Shown: one piece after another, positions 16,710 through 25,236 of the stretch
How positions within the stretch are numbered: position 1 is the stretch's first letter
How the letters are laid out: each line of letters starts with the position of its first letter
Source of the DNA: Hyphomicrobiales bacterium
GTDB lineage: Bacteria > Pseudomonadota > Alphaproteobacteria > Rhizobiales > JACESI01
NCBI GenBank assembly: GCA_013911885.1
Contig: JACESI010000005.1
Coordinates: forward strand, 1-64,000
Direction: 5' to 3'
DNA length: 64,000 nucleotides
Position numbers and translations under genes: made by a program
Notes under the pieces: model-generated
Database searches by the model: none
What the model saw: the letters and a program-made list of their open reading frames with translations, nothing else
What the model was told of the DNA's origin: nothing

Positions 16710-17855
16710 TCATAGCGGGGGTGTCCAGTCATAAATCCAGCGATAGCGATCAAGAAGGCGTTGTCCGCCAAGGGCTTTCAGGCCGAGATTGCGGGCCTCC
16801 GCGAGCGCCCCCTTCCAGTGATAGCGTAGCCCGTTTTGATTGGCCTCCCGCCAGACCGCGATGATGCGCCTTTTACGGGCCTGCTCATAGGCGGAAAATG
16901 CCGCCGGGCGGTCAGGGCATTCCGCGAGCTTTGCCGCGATCACGGCGGCGTCCTCGATCGCCATCGCGCCGCCCTGGGCGAGAAACGGGACCATGGCATG
17001 GGCGGCATCGCCGATGAGCGCACGATGCCCATGGCTCCATGACGCTGTGGGGTCAACCGTATAGAGCGGCCATTGCAGGAAACCGTCGGCTGCGGCGATG
17101 AGATCTTGAAGCGGCGTATTCCAATCGGCAAAATGGTTGAGAACCGCCTGATTTGACGCAGGTTCCGACCAGCGCTGCTCATGGTTGGCAGTTTTGATGA
17201 TGGCGACGATGTTCAGTGTGCCGCCGCGCTCAATCGGATAGGCAACAGCGTGGGCGTCCGGACCAAGCCAAAGGCTGAGACCGATGCGGCGTGCCCAATC
17301 GGGCAGGCGGTCAGGGGCGATCAGGGCGCGAAAGGCGATCCGGCCAGTGAAGCGCGCATCAGATGCATTGATGAGCGGGCGGACCGTTGACCAGACCCCG
17401 TCCGCGCCAATGATATCACGCCGCTCGGCCATTTCCGATGTAAACGCAGTTGCATAGGAGATGCGAAGGCCGCGCGCCTCAGCCGCATCGCGCAGGATAT
17501 CGACAAGGTGCTGGCGGCGGATCACGAGATAGGGTGCGGCGTGGACGCTTGCAAAACCATCACCAAGCGGCATGGTGACGATCCGCGCGCCGCTGCGGCC
17601 ATTGTTCACCTCAATGGAATGCGGGGCCAGCGCCCGGGCCTTGACTTCGTGCGCGAGGCCGAGCGCCGACAGCACCTGTAACGCGTTTGGCGTGATCTGA
17701 ATGCCCGCCCCTTCAGTGCGGCTCGCGTCGCGCTTTTCGATGATTTCGCAGGGAATGTTACGATGAGTAAGGCAAAGGGCCGTCGAAAGGCCCGCAATGC
17801 CTGCGCCCGCGATGAGAACGGGCAGAGTTGCGGAAGGTGTCGCGACCTCCCGCAA
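16710..17855 (-). CDS. FAD-dependent monooxygenase (salicylate hydroxylase / UbiH type)
   Basis: Flavoprotein aromatic hydroxylase of the group A class, 381 residues. It has the dinucleotide fold LIAGAGIAGLSTALCL at residues 14-29, the middle GADGVWSTVRP and the flavin ribityl motif ALIGDAAHAMVPFLAQGGA. The substrate cannot be told from sequence; salicylate-like aromatics or a quinone ring are options. The only start codon ahead of the Rossmann motif is TTG 17855, which directly follows the TGA of the zinc-finger gene, so the two are likely co-translated. The end is followed by about 250 bases before fliO. Confidence 0.85.
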   Translation of the reverse strand: MREVATPSATLPVLIAGAGIAGLSTALCLTHRNIPCEIIEKRDASRTEGAGIQITPNALQVLSALGLAHEVKARALAPHSIEVNNGRSGARIVTMPLGDGFASVHAAPYLVIRRQHLVDILRDAAEARGLRISYATAFTSEMAERRDIIGADGVWSTVRPLINASDARFTGRIAFRALIAPDRLPDWARRIGLSLWLGPDAHAVAYPIERGGTLNIVAIIKTANHEQRWSEPASNQAVLNHFADWNTPLQDLIAAADGFLQWPLYTVDPTASWSHGHRALIGDAAHAMVPFLAQGGAMAIEDAAVIAAKLAECPDRPAAFSAYEQARKRRIIAVWREANQNGLRYHWKGALAEARNLGLKALGGQRLLDRYRWIYDWTPPL

Positions 17856-18101
17856 TCAGGCCGCGTGTTCGCGGTAGATATTGCCCGCCGGACGGGTTTC
17901 AAAGGTCTTGAGGCTGGTGTTGAAGCGGTAAAGCGTCGAGCAATAGGGGCAGACTTTCTCGTTGTCCGCACCCATGTCGATGAAGACATGCGGATGATCA
18001 AACGGCGGCTTCGCGCCAACGCACATGAATTCCTTCACGCCGATCTCGATTGTCTCAACACCTTGATCATTGCAAAAATGCGGAATGTGTGTGTCGGCCA
18101 T
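17856..18101 (-). CDS. Zinc-finger domain protein (zf-CHCC, NDUFS6-like)
   Basis: Small protein of 81 residues. The Cys/His pattern is C at 28 in FMCVGAKPP, His in PFDHPHVFIDMG, then KVCPYCSTLYR, matching the zf-CHCC family related to the accessory NDUFS6 subunit of respiratory complex I. In alphaproteobacteria these are widespread single-domain proteins, thought to bind zinc, possibly for complex I assembly. It is co-directional and adjoins the FAD monooxygenase; no functional link is evident. ATG at 18101. Confidence 0.85.
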   Translation of the reverse strand: MADTHIPHFCNDQGVETIEIGVKEFMCVGAKPPFDHPHVFIDMGADNEKVCPYCSTLYRFNTSLKTFETRPAGNIYREHAA

Positions 18102-18235
18102 GGCAAAACCTCATATTCAATTTTCAAAAATCTTAAGGGTCTGGTAATCCGACGCCTAGCTAGCAATTGGTCGGATTGCAGAATAAACTTTCCCCGGTTG
18201 CGATCAACTGTATTGCGGTAGGGCATGGGGGCCGG

Positions 18236-18988
18236 ATGCACAAGTTCGATTCGGATGGCGTGGAGATCGCTTTTCATGATGAGGGTGATGGCGAGCCGAT
18301 CCTGCTCATTCATGGCTTCGCGTCGAATGCCAAGACCAACTGGGTGTTTCCGTCCTGGTTCCAGACCTTGCAGGAGGCGGGCTATCGCGTGATCGCGCTT
18401 GATAATCGCGGCCATGGTGCGAGCGAAAAGCTTTATGATCCGGCGCTCTATCAATCGCCGATCATGGCGGAGGACGCGCGCCGTCTGCTTGATCATCTGG
18501 ACATCCGCTCGGCCTATGTCATGGGCTACTCGATGGGAACGCGGATCACCGCATTTCTTGCCATCAACCATCCTGAACGTGTGAAGGCGGCGGTTTTCGG
18601 CGGGTTGGGCATGGGGCTGGTGAACGGTGTCGCAGGCAGCAGCGCGATTGCCCACGGGCTTGAAACCGATGATCCGGAAAGCCTTACCGATCCGCAGGCC
18701 CGCGCTTTCCGCACTTTCGCGGATCAGACAAACAGCGATCGGATGGCACTTGCCGCCTGCATCCGTGAATCGCGCGCCCGCATTTCGGCGGAAGAGGTCG
18801 GGCAGATCAGGCAGCCGGTGCTCGTTGCTGTCGGAACAGAGGATGATATTGCCGGCGATCTTGCCGGTCTAGTCGCGCTTCTTCCTGCCGGAGAAGCCTG
18901 TCCGATCCCCCGGCGCGACCATATGCGCGCCGTCGGCGACAAGGCTTATAAAACAGGCGTGATCGCGTTTCTGTCGCGGCAGGTGTGA
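18236..18988 (+). CDS. Alpha/beta hydrolase
   Basis: Hydrolase of 250 residues with the alpha/beta fold. Oxyanion-hole motif ILLIHGFASNAKTNW, then VIALDNRGHGASEK, and nucleophile elbow YVMGYSMGTR (serine in GYSMG). The acid is probably in VAVGTEDDIAGD and the histidine in IPRRDHMRAVGD. The ATG at 18236 (MHKFDSDGVEI) has GGGGG upstream and fits the family better than the more upstream in-frame start at 18167. Substrate unknown; esterase or lactonase are guesses. It is divergent from the zinc-finger gene. Confidence 0.88.
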   Translation: MHKFDSDGVEIAFHDEGDGEPILLIHGFASNAKTNWVFPSWFQTLQEAGYRVIALDNRGHGASEKLYDPALYQSPIMAEDARRLLDHLDIRSAYVMGYSMGTRITAFLAINHPERVKAAVFGGLGMGLVNGVAGSSAIAHGLETDDPESLTDPQARAFRTFADQTNSDRMALAACIRESRARISAEEVGQIRQPVLVAVGTEDDIAGDLAGLVALLPAGEACPIPRRDHMRAVGDKAYKTGVIAFLSRQV

Positions 18989-19241
18989 CAACCCGTCTCT
19001 GGAAAGTCCCTTTTCACTTCCTCCAAAGCACCTGGGTGATAGGTGCGCCAGTGCGCAGCTCAAATCCATGCAGAAAATTCAGCAAGCGATTCTTGTGCTT
19101 ATCAGCCGAACAGCGGCGCAGAACACTTTTTCATGCAGCGCACGTTTTATTTGTGTCAGAATTTTCTTATATAAGCATCGTCGTTCAGCATTGACGCGCT
19201 CTCCCGTTTCGCCGGGCGTCCGGTAAATTAGGAAAACAGCA

Positions 19242-20096
19242 ATGAACAAGATCGCCTCGAACAAGCTTTCAGAAAAAATCCATCTGGAGGCGGTTGATCC
19301 GATCTGGACAGAAATGCGTCGGGAGGCTGAACAGGCGGTTGTGCGGGAGCCATCGGTCGCCGGTATGTTCTATGATGTCATACTCAATCAGGTCAGTCTT
19401 GAAGATGCGGTGGCCGCCCGCATCGCGACCCGGCTGGACAGCCGCGATCTGAGCGCGGCCTCTATTCTTGCGACTTTCCGTGACGCCTTCGCCGATCAGC
19501 CGGTGCTCATTGAGATCGTTCGTGCCGATATCACGGCTGTTTATGAGCGTGATCCCGCCTGCACCCGCTTCATCGAGCCGCTGCTTTATTTCAAGGGGTT
19601 CCATACGCTTCAGGCGCACCGTCTTGCGCATTGGCTTTGGGGTCAGGGGCGTCGCGATTTCGCGCTGACGATCCAGTCAACCGTCTCCGAGCGTTTTCAG
19701 GTCGATATCAACCCCGGTGTGAAGCTCGGCCGCGGGATTTTTCTTGATCATGCAACCGGCGTTGTCATCGGCGAGACGGCTGTCATCGGCGACAATGTCT
19801 CGATCCTTCAGAATGTGACCCTTGGAGGCACCGGCAAAGAGACCGGGGACCGGCACCCGAAAATCGGCAGCGGCGTGCTCATCGGCGCCGGTGCAACGGT
19901 TCTCGGCAACATCAAGATCGGCCATTGCGCCCGGATTGCCTCCGGCTCCGTGGTGCTGCGCGAAGTGCCGCCGGAGACCACGGTCGCAGGTGTTCCTGCG
20001 CGGGTGGTCGGACAATCCGGTTGCAGCGAGCCCGGTCGCTCCATGGATCAGATCCTTACCGAGAAGACCGAAGACTCTTCCGGTTTTGACGTGTGA
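19242..20096 (+). CDS. cysE: Serine O-acetyltransferase
   Basis: Makes O-acetylserine from serine and acetyl-CoA, the first step of cysteine synthesis. It has 284 residues. The N-terminal helical SATase domain (IWTEMRREAEQAVVREPSVA; LYFKGFHTLQAHRLAHWLWG) is followed by the left-handed hexapeptide helix: LDHATGVVIGETAVIGDNVS, ILQNVTLGGTGKETGDRHPK and IGAGATVLGNIKIGHCARIA. The His-Asp pair of the active site is in IFLDHATG. The C-terminal tail does not end in the classical Ile that docks in CysK. Alone in its orientation, with 253 bases of non-coding DNA upstream in which I see no known riboswitch. DUF3126 follows after 133 bases. Confidence 0.96.
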   Translation: MNKIASNKLSEKIHLEAVDPIWTEMRREAEQAVVREPSVAGMFYDVILNQVSLEDAVAARIATRLDSRDLSAASILATFRDAFADQPVLIEIVRADITAVYERDPACTRFIEPLLYFKGFHTLQAHRLAHWLWGQGRRDFALTIQSTVSERFQVDINPGVKLGRGIFLDHATGVVIGETAVIGDNVSILQNVTLGGTGKETGDRHPKIGSGVLIGAGATVLGNIKIGHCARIASGSVVLREVPPETTVAGVPARVVGQSGCSEPGRSMDQILTEKTEDSSGFDV

Positions 20097-20229
20097 ACCA
20101 ATGCCAACCGGAGCCACGCGAGCATCTCCAGCGGAAAAAGCCGTTTCAATAACCGGCTCGGCCTTTCCACATCTTCAATGCCGTGGCATAGACGTCTCAT
20201 AGTGCAGGGCGTGCGTCCCTTATCTCATC

Positions 20230-20463
20230 ATGAAACTGAAGAGGGTCGTTTTGGACAAGAAAGAAATCCAACGTCTGGAAACCTATCTCAAGAAACGGTT
20301 CAATACATCGGCTCTTGAAGTGCGCCACCGCGCGACGAAAAAAGATTCGGCCGAGGTGTATATCGACGACGAATTCGTCGGTGTTCTTTATCTTGATGAA
20401 GAAGACGGCGAGCGCTCCTATGACCTCAATATCGCCATTCTCGGCATCGATCTCGACGACTAG
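20230..20463 (+). CDS. DUF3126 family protein
   Basis: Acidic protein of 77 residues belonging to DUF3126, a small conserved alphaproteobacterial family of unknown function. Recognisable segments are KKEIQRLETYLKKRFN, ATKKDSAEVYIDDEFVGVLY and the end DLNIAILGIDLDD. An alternative TTG start at 20251 would fit relatives that begin MDKxEI. It often lies near cysE in alphaproteobacteria, as here. Confidence 0.85.
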   Translation: MKLKRVVLDKKEIQRLETYLKKRFNTSALEVRHRATKKDSAEVYIDDEFVGVLYLDEEDGERSYDLNIAILGIDLDD

Positions 20464-20501
20464 GGTCCTGCACCTTTAAGGCTGGTTGTGGGCACGGCGT
20501 G

Positions 20502-21182
20502 TCACTGAAGGCGCATGGAGGCGAGGCTGCGCTTCAGTTTCGTGTCGATCTCCCGCCAGTGTTGCAGGAGATTGCGGTGAAAGCGGACATTGACCGTGAC
20601 ATTCTCCTCTAGCTGGAAATCATAAAGGCATGTCGGGAAAACATTGCTTCGCTCGGCTTCCTTTATCTGAAGGCAGCGGGTGATGAAGATGGCATCATTG
20701 TTGCGGGCATAAAGGACATCCTCCGCCTGATAGCCTGAAGAGGGATCAAGCGCCTGACCGATCAGGCCGTCTGGGCCGCGCCAGGCCTTGCCGACAAAGA
20801 ACCGGCGGTAGATGCCGTCGAGGCGGCGCTCGCTCGTGTTCGGTGGCGGCTGTTTGACGAGTGAGACGAAGATGACTTGGTCCTGTTTGCTGGCATCCTG
20901 AAAAATCTCTGCCGAGTCTTGATTATAACCATTGAAATCGGGCCACTGGAAATTGAGATCGACCGTCTGCGCGACCCCCGCCTGGCGCTGGCGTTTGTCG
21001 CGGATGATGTTTTTCGGGATTGCGAGGGTTGTCGCCCCGATGGTGATCGCGACTGGCGCCGGGTCGATGGAATGGCCGCCAAGGGTCGCGGGGTCCGTAA
21101 AATGGCGCAGCGCAAAATTGAGGCCCGCCATGGCAAGAACCAGCGCAAACGCGCTCGCCAGGATTTTCGTGGTCAGGCTCAT
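20502..21182 (-). CDS. Conserved hypothetical membrane-anchored protein
   Basis: Protein of 226 residues, not assigned to a named family. The N-terminus is a signal anchor (ILASAFALVLAMAGLNFALR). The rest looks periplasmic: APVAITIGATTLAIPKNIIR, then the conserved-looking FQWPDFNGYNQDSAEIF, and a single possible disulfide pair (ITRCLQIKEAE and NVFPTCLYDF). It converges on DUF3126 and is divergent from the small membrane protein at 21390. Similar proteins occur as single genes in other Hyphomicrobiales-type genomes, but no role is known to me. Confidence 0.75.
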   Translation of the reverse strand: MSLTTKILASAFALVLAMAGLNFALRHFTDPATLGGHSIDPAPVAITIGATTLAIPKNIIRDKRQRQAGVAQTVDLNFQWPDFNGYNQDSAEIFQDASKQDQVIFVSLVKQPPPNTSERRLDGIYRRFFVGKAWRGPDGLIGQALDPSSGYQAEDVLYARNNDAIFITRCLQIKEAERSNVFPTCLYDFQLEENVTVNVRFHRNLLQHWREIDTKLKRSLASMRLQ

Positions 21183-21389
21183 TGAATACGCGGTCTCCTG
21201 TGTCCTTGCTCACTCTATGCCTGATTCAAGCTGATTTTCCCACTGGTGTGATGATTGTCCCGTTTCGATCAGAGCAGCGCTGGGGGCTGGCACGTTGCTT
21301 GCGTTATCTGGTCGATGGGTTCAAGTGCGGTCCGACGGCGATACAGATCGGTTGAACACGCACCATTTTTGCGGGAGAAGCGGACCAAA

Positions 21390-21731
21390 ATGGTACAGTT
21401 CCAAATTTTTCTGACGGTCTATATTATCGTCGTCGGGTTCGTCAGCGCCGGTGTTCTGGGCAGTTTCTATCAATTATGGCGGTCGCAGCCGATCGGCTTC
21501 AACATCGCCACGCATGACTGGACCGGCAGCATCATCGATGTCGCTTTTTGCGTTTTCGCCGGCCCTTTCATCATCATGCGCAACACGCTGCGGGCCCGGC
21601 AAATCGAAGGACGTCCATTTGGCTGGGTAGTGGCGGCAAGCGCGATTGCCTCGCTCTGGAGCTTCTGTCTCGGTCTTTTGCTCGTCCATACGGCACTTGT
21701 GGTGACCGCCTCTATTTCGAACCAGCTTTAG
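21390..21731 (+). CDS. Small membrane protein, DUF6949-like
   Basis: Protein of 113 residues with three predicted membrane helices: residues about 5-25 (FLTVYIIVVGFVSAGVLG), 45-65 (SIIDVAFCVFAGPFIIM) and 80-108 (GWVVAASAIASLWSFCLGLL). The ATG at 21390 has a GGAG-containing sequence upstream; the 45 codons before it in the same frame do not look coding. It resembles a small alphaproteobacterial membrane family of unknown function. Followed by the carbonic anhydrase-like gene after 134 bases. Confidence 0.7.
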   Translation: MVQFQIFLTVYIIVVGFVSAGVLGSFYQLWRSQPIGFNIATHDWTGSIIDVAFCVFAGPFIIMRNTLRARQIEGRPFGWVVAASAIASLWSFCLGLLLVHTALVVTASISNQL

Positions 21732-21865
21732 CGCGCAAGCGTATTTTCACCACAAATATCGGTTGCGAAAGCGGCGGCGGCGCGTATCGTTCCGCGCATA
21801 GGTAAACTGCACCGGCATGCACGATCCGCACGCCGCAACAGCTTGAAAGAGGCGAGGAGGACGAA

Positions 21866-22393
21866 ATGGCCATTTACGGGTTGGATGAACGGACGCCGCA
21901 ACTCCCTGAGGAGGGCAGATATTGGGTTGCGGATTCGGCGGTGATCGTCGGCGATATTTTGCTTGAGGAAGATGTCAGCGTCTGGTTCGGATCGGTGCTG
22001 CGCGGCGACAATGAGCAGATTGTGATCGGCGGGCGCAGCAATATTCAGGATCTCTGCGTGCTGCACACCGATCTCGGCTTTCCGCTCACCATCGGCGCCG
22101 GCTGTACTATCGGCCACCGCGCCATCCTGCATGGCTGCACCATCGGCGACAACACGCTGATCGGCATGGGAGCGACCGTTCTCAACGGTGCGGTTATCGG
22201 CAGGAACTGTCTGATCGGTGCCAATGCGCTGGTGCCAGAGAAAAAGGTCATCCCCGATAATTCACTCGTCGTCGGCGTTCCGGCAAAAGTTGTACGCGAA
22301 CTCGGCGAAGCCGCTGAGAGGGCGCTCCGAGAAGCCGCCAACGACTATGTTAAGAACTGGCAGCGTTTCGCCCGGGGAATGAAGCCGGTTTGA
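21866..22393 (+). CDS. Gamma-class carbonic anhydrase family protein
   Basis: Left-handed beta-helix protein of 175 residues. The three zinc histidines of gamma carbonic anhydrases are at 67 (CVLHTDLG), 84 and 89 (IGHRAILHG). Hexapeptide repeats run through IGAGCTIGHRAILHGCTIG and GMGATVLNGAVIGRNCLIG, with the C-terminal helix ERALREAANDYVKNWQRFAR. It lacks the acidic loop glutamate of the Cam enzyme, as most bacterial members do, so true carbonic anhydrase activity is not certain; some act in complex I assembly or acyl transfer. Monocistronic, followed by a strong terminator. Confidence 0.9.
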   Translation: MAIYGLDERTPQLPEEGRYWVADSAVIVGDILLEEDVSVWFGSVLRGDNEQIVIGGRSNIQDLCVLHTDLGFPLTIGAGCTIGHRAILHGCTIGDNTLIGMGATVLNGAVIGRNCLIGANALVPEKKVIPDNSLVVGVPAKVVRELGEAAERALREAANDYVKNWQRFARGMKPV

Positions 22394-22415
22394 ATGCCGC
22401 TTTTTAAAAAAGGGT

Positions 22416-22447
22416 GAGCCGACCCCTGGGGAAGGGTCGGCTCTTTT
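22416..22447 (+). terminator. Rho-independent terminator
   Basis: GAGCCGACCC (22416-22425), loop CTGGGGAA, and GGGTCGGCTC (22434-22443) form a perfect 10-bp stem, followed by TTTT. It lies 22 bases after the carbonic anhydrase-like gene. Confidence 0.9.
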
Positions 22448-22528
22448 GCCCGGTCACTCGGTGGGACGGTGTGTGGGGACGCGACCGGGAAACTTTGTCT
22501 TTCTAAAAATCGTTGCAACCAGAGCCTG

Positions 22529-23146
22529 TTAGCGCACGAGGCTGCCGACAGCTGTCACAGGCTGATCGTGGATCTGCTCCCATTTACCGGCGTGGTTCTT
22601 CGACTGGCGCTTGAGATAGGTGTAAGGCGTTTCACTCCAGAGCTTCACGGTGTTCTCGAGGTTGTCGAGAACGAGATCGCCGCGGTCGGTGCGCACGGTC
22701 AGAACCGCGTGCCCTTCGCCGTTCGGCTGAAGCACGACCGTGATGAGAAGCGCACCTGCAGGCCAGCCCTGAGCCATCAGGTTGCGACGCTTCTGGAGAA
22801 CATAGTCTTCGCAGTCGCCGGCAAAGGCGGGGAAGGCCCAGACCTCTTCCTGACCGTAAAGATCGGCGTCGGTCACAGCTGCGACAGTGCTGTTTACCTG
22901 ATGGTTCACAGCAAGCAATGTTCGCCAGTTATCCGGGTTCAGCTGAACGCGCACATCCTCTTTTGTCACTGTCTTGCATTCGGATGGATTTTCCTTGCAG
23001 AACATGTAATGTCCGATTGGAATACTTGTCAGTTTTCCAGTTTCCATAAATGGTGAACTACTTGCTTCTGATTTTGCAGCAATAAAAGTGATTGCTGCTA
23101 TTGTCAGCGTAAATTTTAATATGAAGCCTCTTGGAATCCCCAGCAT
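22529..23146 (-). CDS. Transglutaminase-like cysteine peptidase (BTLCP family)
   Basis: Exported cysteine peptidase of 205 residues with an N-terminal signal (FTLTIAAITFIAAKSEASS). Catalytic cysteine in FAGDCEDYVLQKRRNL, histidine in GHAVLTVRTDRG and aspartate in LVLDNLENTV, the papain-like triad of the BTLCP family. That family includes LapG, which cuts LapA adhesins, but most alphaproteobacterial members have no known substrate. No adhesin or GGDEF/EAL partner is adjacent here. The ribosome site GGGGAG is 7 bases before ATG 23146. The 5' part and upstream DNA are much richer in AT than the surroundings. Confidence 0.88.
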   Translation of the reverse strand: MLGIPRGFILKFTLTIAAITFIAAKSEASSSPFMETGKLTSIPIGHYMFCKENPSECKTVTKEDVRVQLNPDNWRTLLAVNHQVNSTVAAVTDADLYGQEEVWAFPAFAGDCEDYVLQKRRNLMAQGWPAGALLITVVLQPNGEGHAVLTVRTDRGDLVLDNLENTVKLWSETPYTYLKRQSKNHAGKWEQIHDQPVTAVGSLVR

Positions 23147-23692
23147 TGTTTTCTCCCCTTACCGTTGAGAGAACAATACAAAGGTCATTTTTATTTTTTA
23201 GAAAACTCAAATTGTAGTTTTTATTTAAATGTATATTTCAATTTATGTAATTTATACTGAAATTATACTCAATATTTAAGTGAGTTTGAATCGTTTTTGA
23301 ATCTAATTCGACTTTAATTCGTGCCAAGTTTTCATAAAATTTGAATCAAATCCGCGGCTCTTGACCGCGATGGTTGCGCGTGATTGCGTATCCCGCGCTT
23401 CTTGACGAGAGAATATCAATATTTTCAGCGTTTTAGGGGATATGACCTTGGCGTCATGGCCGCGACGGCGGGGGGAATGCGTGTGCCGATTCTGCGTCAT
23501 GCGGCGCGCGTTTCGCGTCGTTAGCCGGTTTCGACCCGCTCGCGCAAAGCAGGCGAAAGCTTAATTTTGGTGATGATGAAGCAGGATGAGGCGGCGCTTA
23601 TGCGCGCGCGCGACATGGATGTTCATAGAATTGAGCGAGAAAATAATTCTGCGAACCTATAACCAAGGTTAGCAAACACTTGCCGTTCGAGG
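23147..23692. other. Gene-free region with AT-rich island
   Basis: There is no convincing gene in this 546-base gap. Bases 23170-23350 are very AT-rich (TTTTTATTTTTTAG, TTATTTAAATGTATATTTC and similar), in strong contrast to the GC-rich window. The rest is of ordinary composition. A 65-codon minus-strand frame at 23303-23500 is Arg/Lys/Ser-rich and has no coding character. It may hold the promoter of the BTLCP gene and a silencer-type (MucR or H-NS-like) binding zone. Confidence 0.6.
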
Positions 23693-24286
23693 TTATTTCC
23701 CCTGAACGCGGGCAAATTCGACAGCGATGCCCTCTTCGAAGACGCGCACGACCCGTGAGCGGATCTTGCCAACCATGAGAGGCATTCCGATGTCGGCGCG
23801 ATGTTTGAAGCTGATCGCGGCACCCGAAAGCGACATATCGAGGATACGACACTGTATTTCGGTGCCGTTGTAAAGGGTGACCGTTGTGAACGGATTTTCA
23901 GGGGCTTCGCGCGAATGGCGGCGATCTTCCGGCAGATTGAGTTCGTGCCGGTTTGCAAGCCAGGTGAGCTGTGCCGACAATTTGTCACGTTTGCGCCCCG
24001 TGGCGTTGATCGACATCGCGAAGCCGCCGTCGATGTGGCGTTTGATCTCGCCGTCAACGCGTCCGATATGATCAATATAGACGACGACGAACTCGCCCAG
24101 ATTGCCGATCACCGGACCGGTCAGGGCCAGGTTCCCAGGTGACATGTTGCGGACATGGCAGGGGAATTCCTGATGGTTCGAAAGCATGTAGCGACCGAGA
24201 ACATTGATCTTCACGCGCTGAAAGTTGCGTTGATCCAGTTTTGGCATGTCGGCGCGCTGACGCTTTGATTTCAAAAGGGTGTTCAT
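23693..24286 (-). CDS. Tandem PilZ-domain protein
   Basis: Protein of 197 residues from ATG 24286 with two PilZ-like domains. The first begins QRVKINVLGRYM and has VRNMSPGNLALTGP. The second begins DRRHSREAPENPF and has ILDMSLSGAAISF. The second keeps a closer form of the c-di-GMP pattern (RxxxR then D/NxSxxG): R-H-S-R-E and DMSLSG. The first reads NMSPGN and may be degenerate. Likely a cytoplasmic c-di-GMP receptor. The frame stays open up to 24382, but ATG 24286 (MNTLLKSKRQ) or ATG 24247 is more credible. It lies downstream of the PAS protein in the same direction. Confidence 0.82.
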   Translation of the reverse strand: MNTLLKSKRQRADMPKLDQRNFQRVKINVLGRYMLSNHQEFPCHVRNMSPGNLALTGPVIGNLGEFVVVYIDHIGRVDGEIKRHIDGGFAMSINATGRKRDKLSAQLTWLANRHELNLPEDRRHSREAPENPFTTVTLYNGTEIQCRILDMSLSGAAISFKHRADIGMPLMVGKIRSRVVRVFEEGIAVEFARVQGK

Positions 24287-24382
24287 TGCGATCGGGCTCA
24301 CGAAGAGTATCTGACGATCACCATAAGCCGGCAGGGTTAACAAGACGTGTTGCAAAACCCGGTTTTGCCGCAAGTTCGGCAA

Positions 24383-25021
24383 TCAGTGAAGGCCACCGTC
24401 CAGAACCGTGAGATGCCGAACGCGGCGCGCGCCCTCAATTGATAATTCGGGTGATGTCCCGGGAGCAAGTTCATCCATATCCGCTTCGCGCCGGAGGGCA
24501 AGGGGACGGGCAATTTCGGTTGCATGCTGGTGCGGCATGATCATCCGCAGGCTTGCAAGCGAGAGCGTCTCGACCGGCTGCATTCCCGCCCAGTAAGGCA
24601 TTTTCAGCGGCGCGATACAGCCGATGATGCGCTGATCGAGTTTGCCGTTCAACCGCAGCGGCAGAAAGATCGCCTCAAGCGGGATGGACTGACCCTGCTG
24701 GTTCTTTCCGATGAGACCGATGACGACGACGGTCGCATCATCGCAGGTCGAATGCAGGAGTGTGTGGACGGCATCGCGGCTCTCACCGGCAAAATAATCC
24801 AGAAAATTGCTGTTTTTCACTTCCCGACCAAGGAGGCTACAGGTGCGTGTTCCGGCTAGGCGGAAGGAATAGGATGCTGTTCCGTCGACGCTCAGGATGA
24901 ATGTGTCCTTGAGGATACCACGAATGTCTGCCGGTTCGATGGCGGAGCGCTCCGGCGCACTGCGGCTGCCGCGAATCCGGTTCCAATAGAGATAGAGCTG
25001 GTTGGTGTGGTCGTGTTTCAT
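24383..25021 (-). CDS. PAS-domain protein (PAS_5 family)
   Basis: Protein of 212 residues from ATG 25021, which has CAGGA nine bases upstream. It contains the alphaproteobacterial PAS_5 domain: QLYLYWNRIRGSRSAPERSA, IEPADIRGILKDTFIL and FRLAGTRTCSLLGREVK. These proteins have a sensor fold but no output domain; their ligand and role are unknown. The tail PELSIEGARRVRHLTVLDGG is conserved in relatives. It is followed by the tandem PilZ gene, a common pairing in this group. An upstream in-frame start at 25153 would add 44 Arg/Lys-rich residues of no likeness and is rejected. Confidence 0.88.
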   Translation of the reverse strand: MKHDHTNQLYLYWNRIRGSRSAPERSAIEPADIRGILKDTFILSVDGTASYSFRLAGTRTCSLLGREVKNSNFLDYFAGESRDAVHTLLHSTCDDATVVVIGLIGKNQQGQSIPLEAIFLPLRLNGKLDQRIIGCIAPLKMPYWAGMQPVETLSLASLRMIMPHQHATEIARPLALRREADMDELAPGTSPELSIEGARRVRHLTVLDGGLH

Positions 25022-25236
25022 TATAATCCTGCATTCGCCGCTTTTGTGTTTTCTGTTCCGAAACTGGTCTTTGCGCCGCAGAACTGTGCCGCACCGGAAC
25101 ACTTTACAGCCGCCACCGCAGCCCTCGCGTTTACTTCGCAGGAGCCGTGCCAACGGCTGACAAAGTCGGTTCGATCATGTTTTTGACAAAGCGCTGGGAC
25201 ACAGCCTGCGAGGCCGTTAAGGTTAACAAACGGTAA

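Noticed and set aside
18989..19241. Riboswitch or leader ahead of cysE
   Set aside because: Only short accidental palindromes; no known motif.
23303..23500. 65-codon minus-strand frame
   Set aside because: Arg/Lys/Ser-rich, no ribosome site, no likeness to any family; in a non-coding region.
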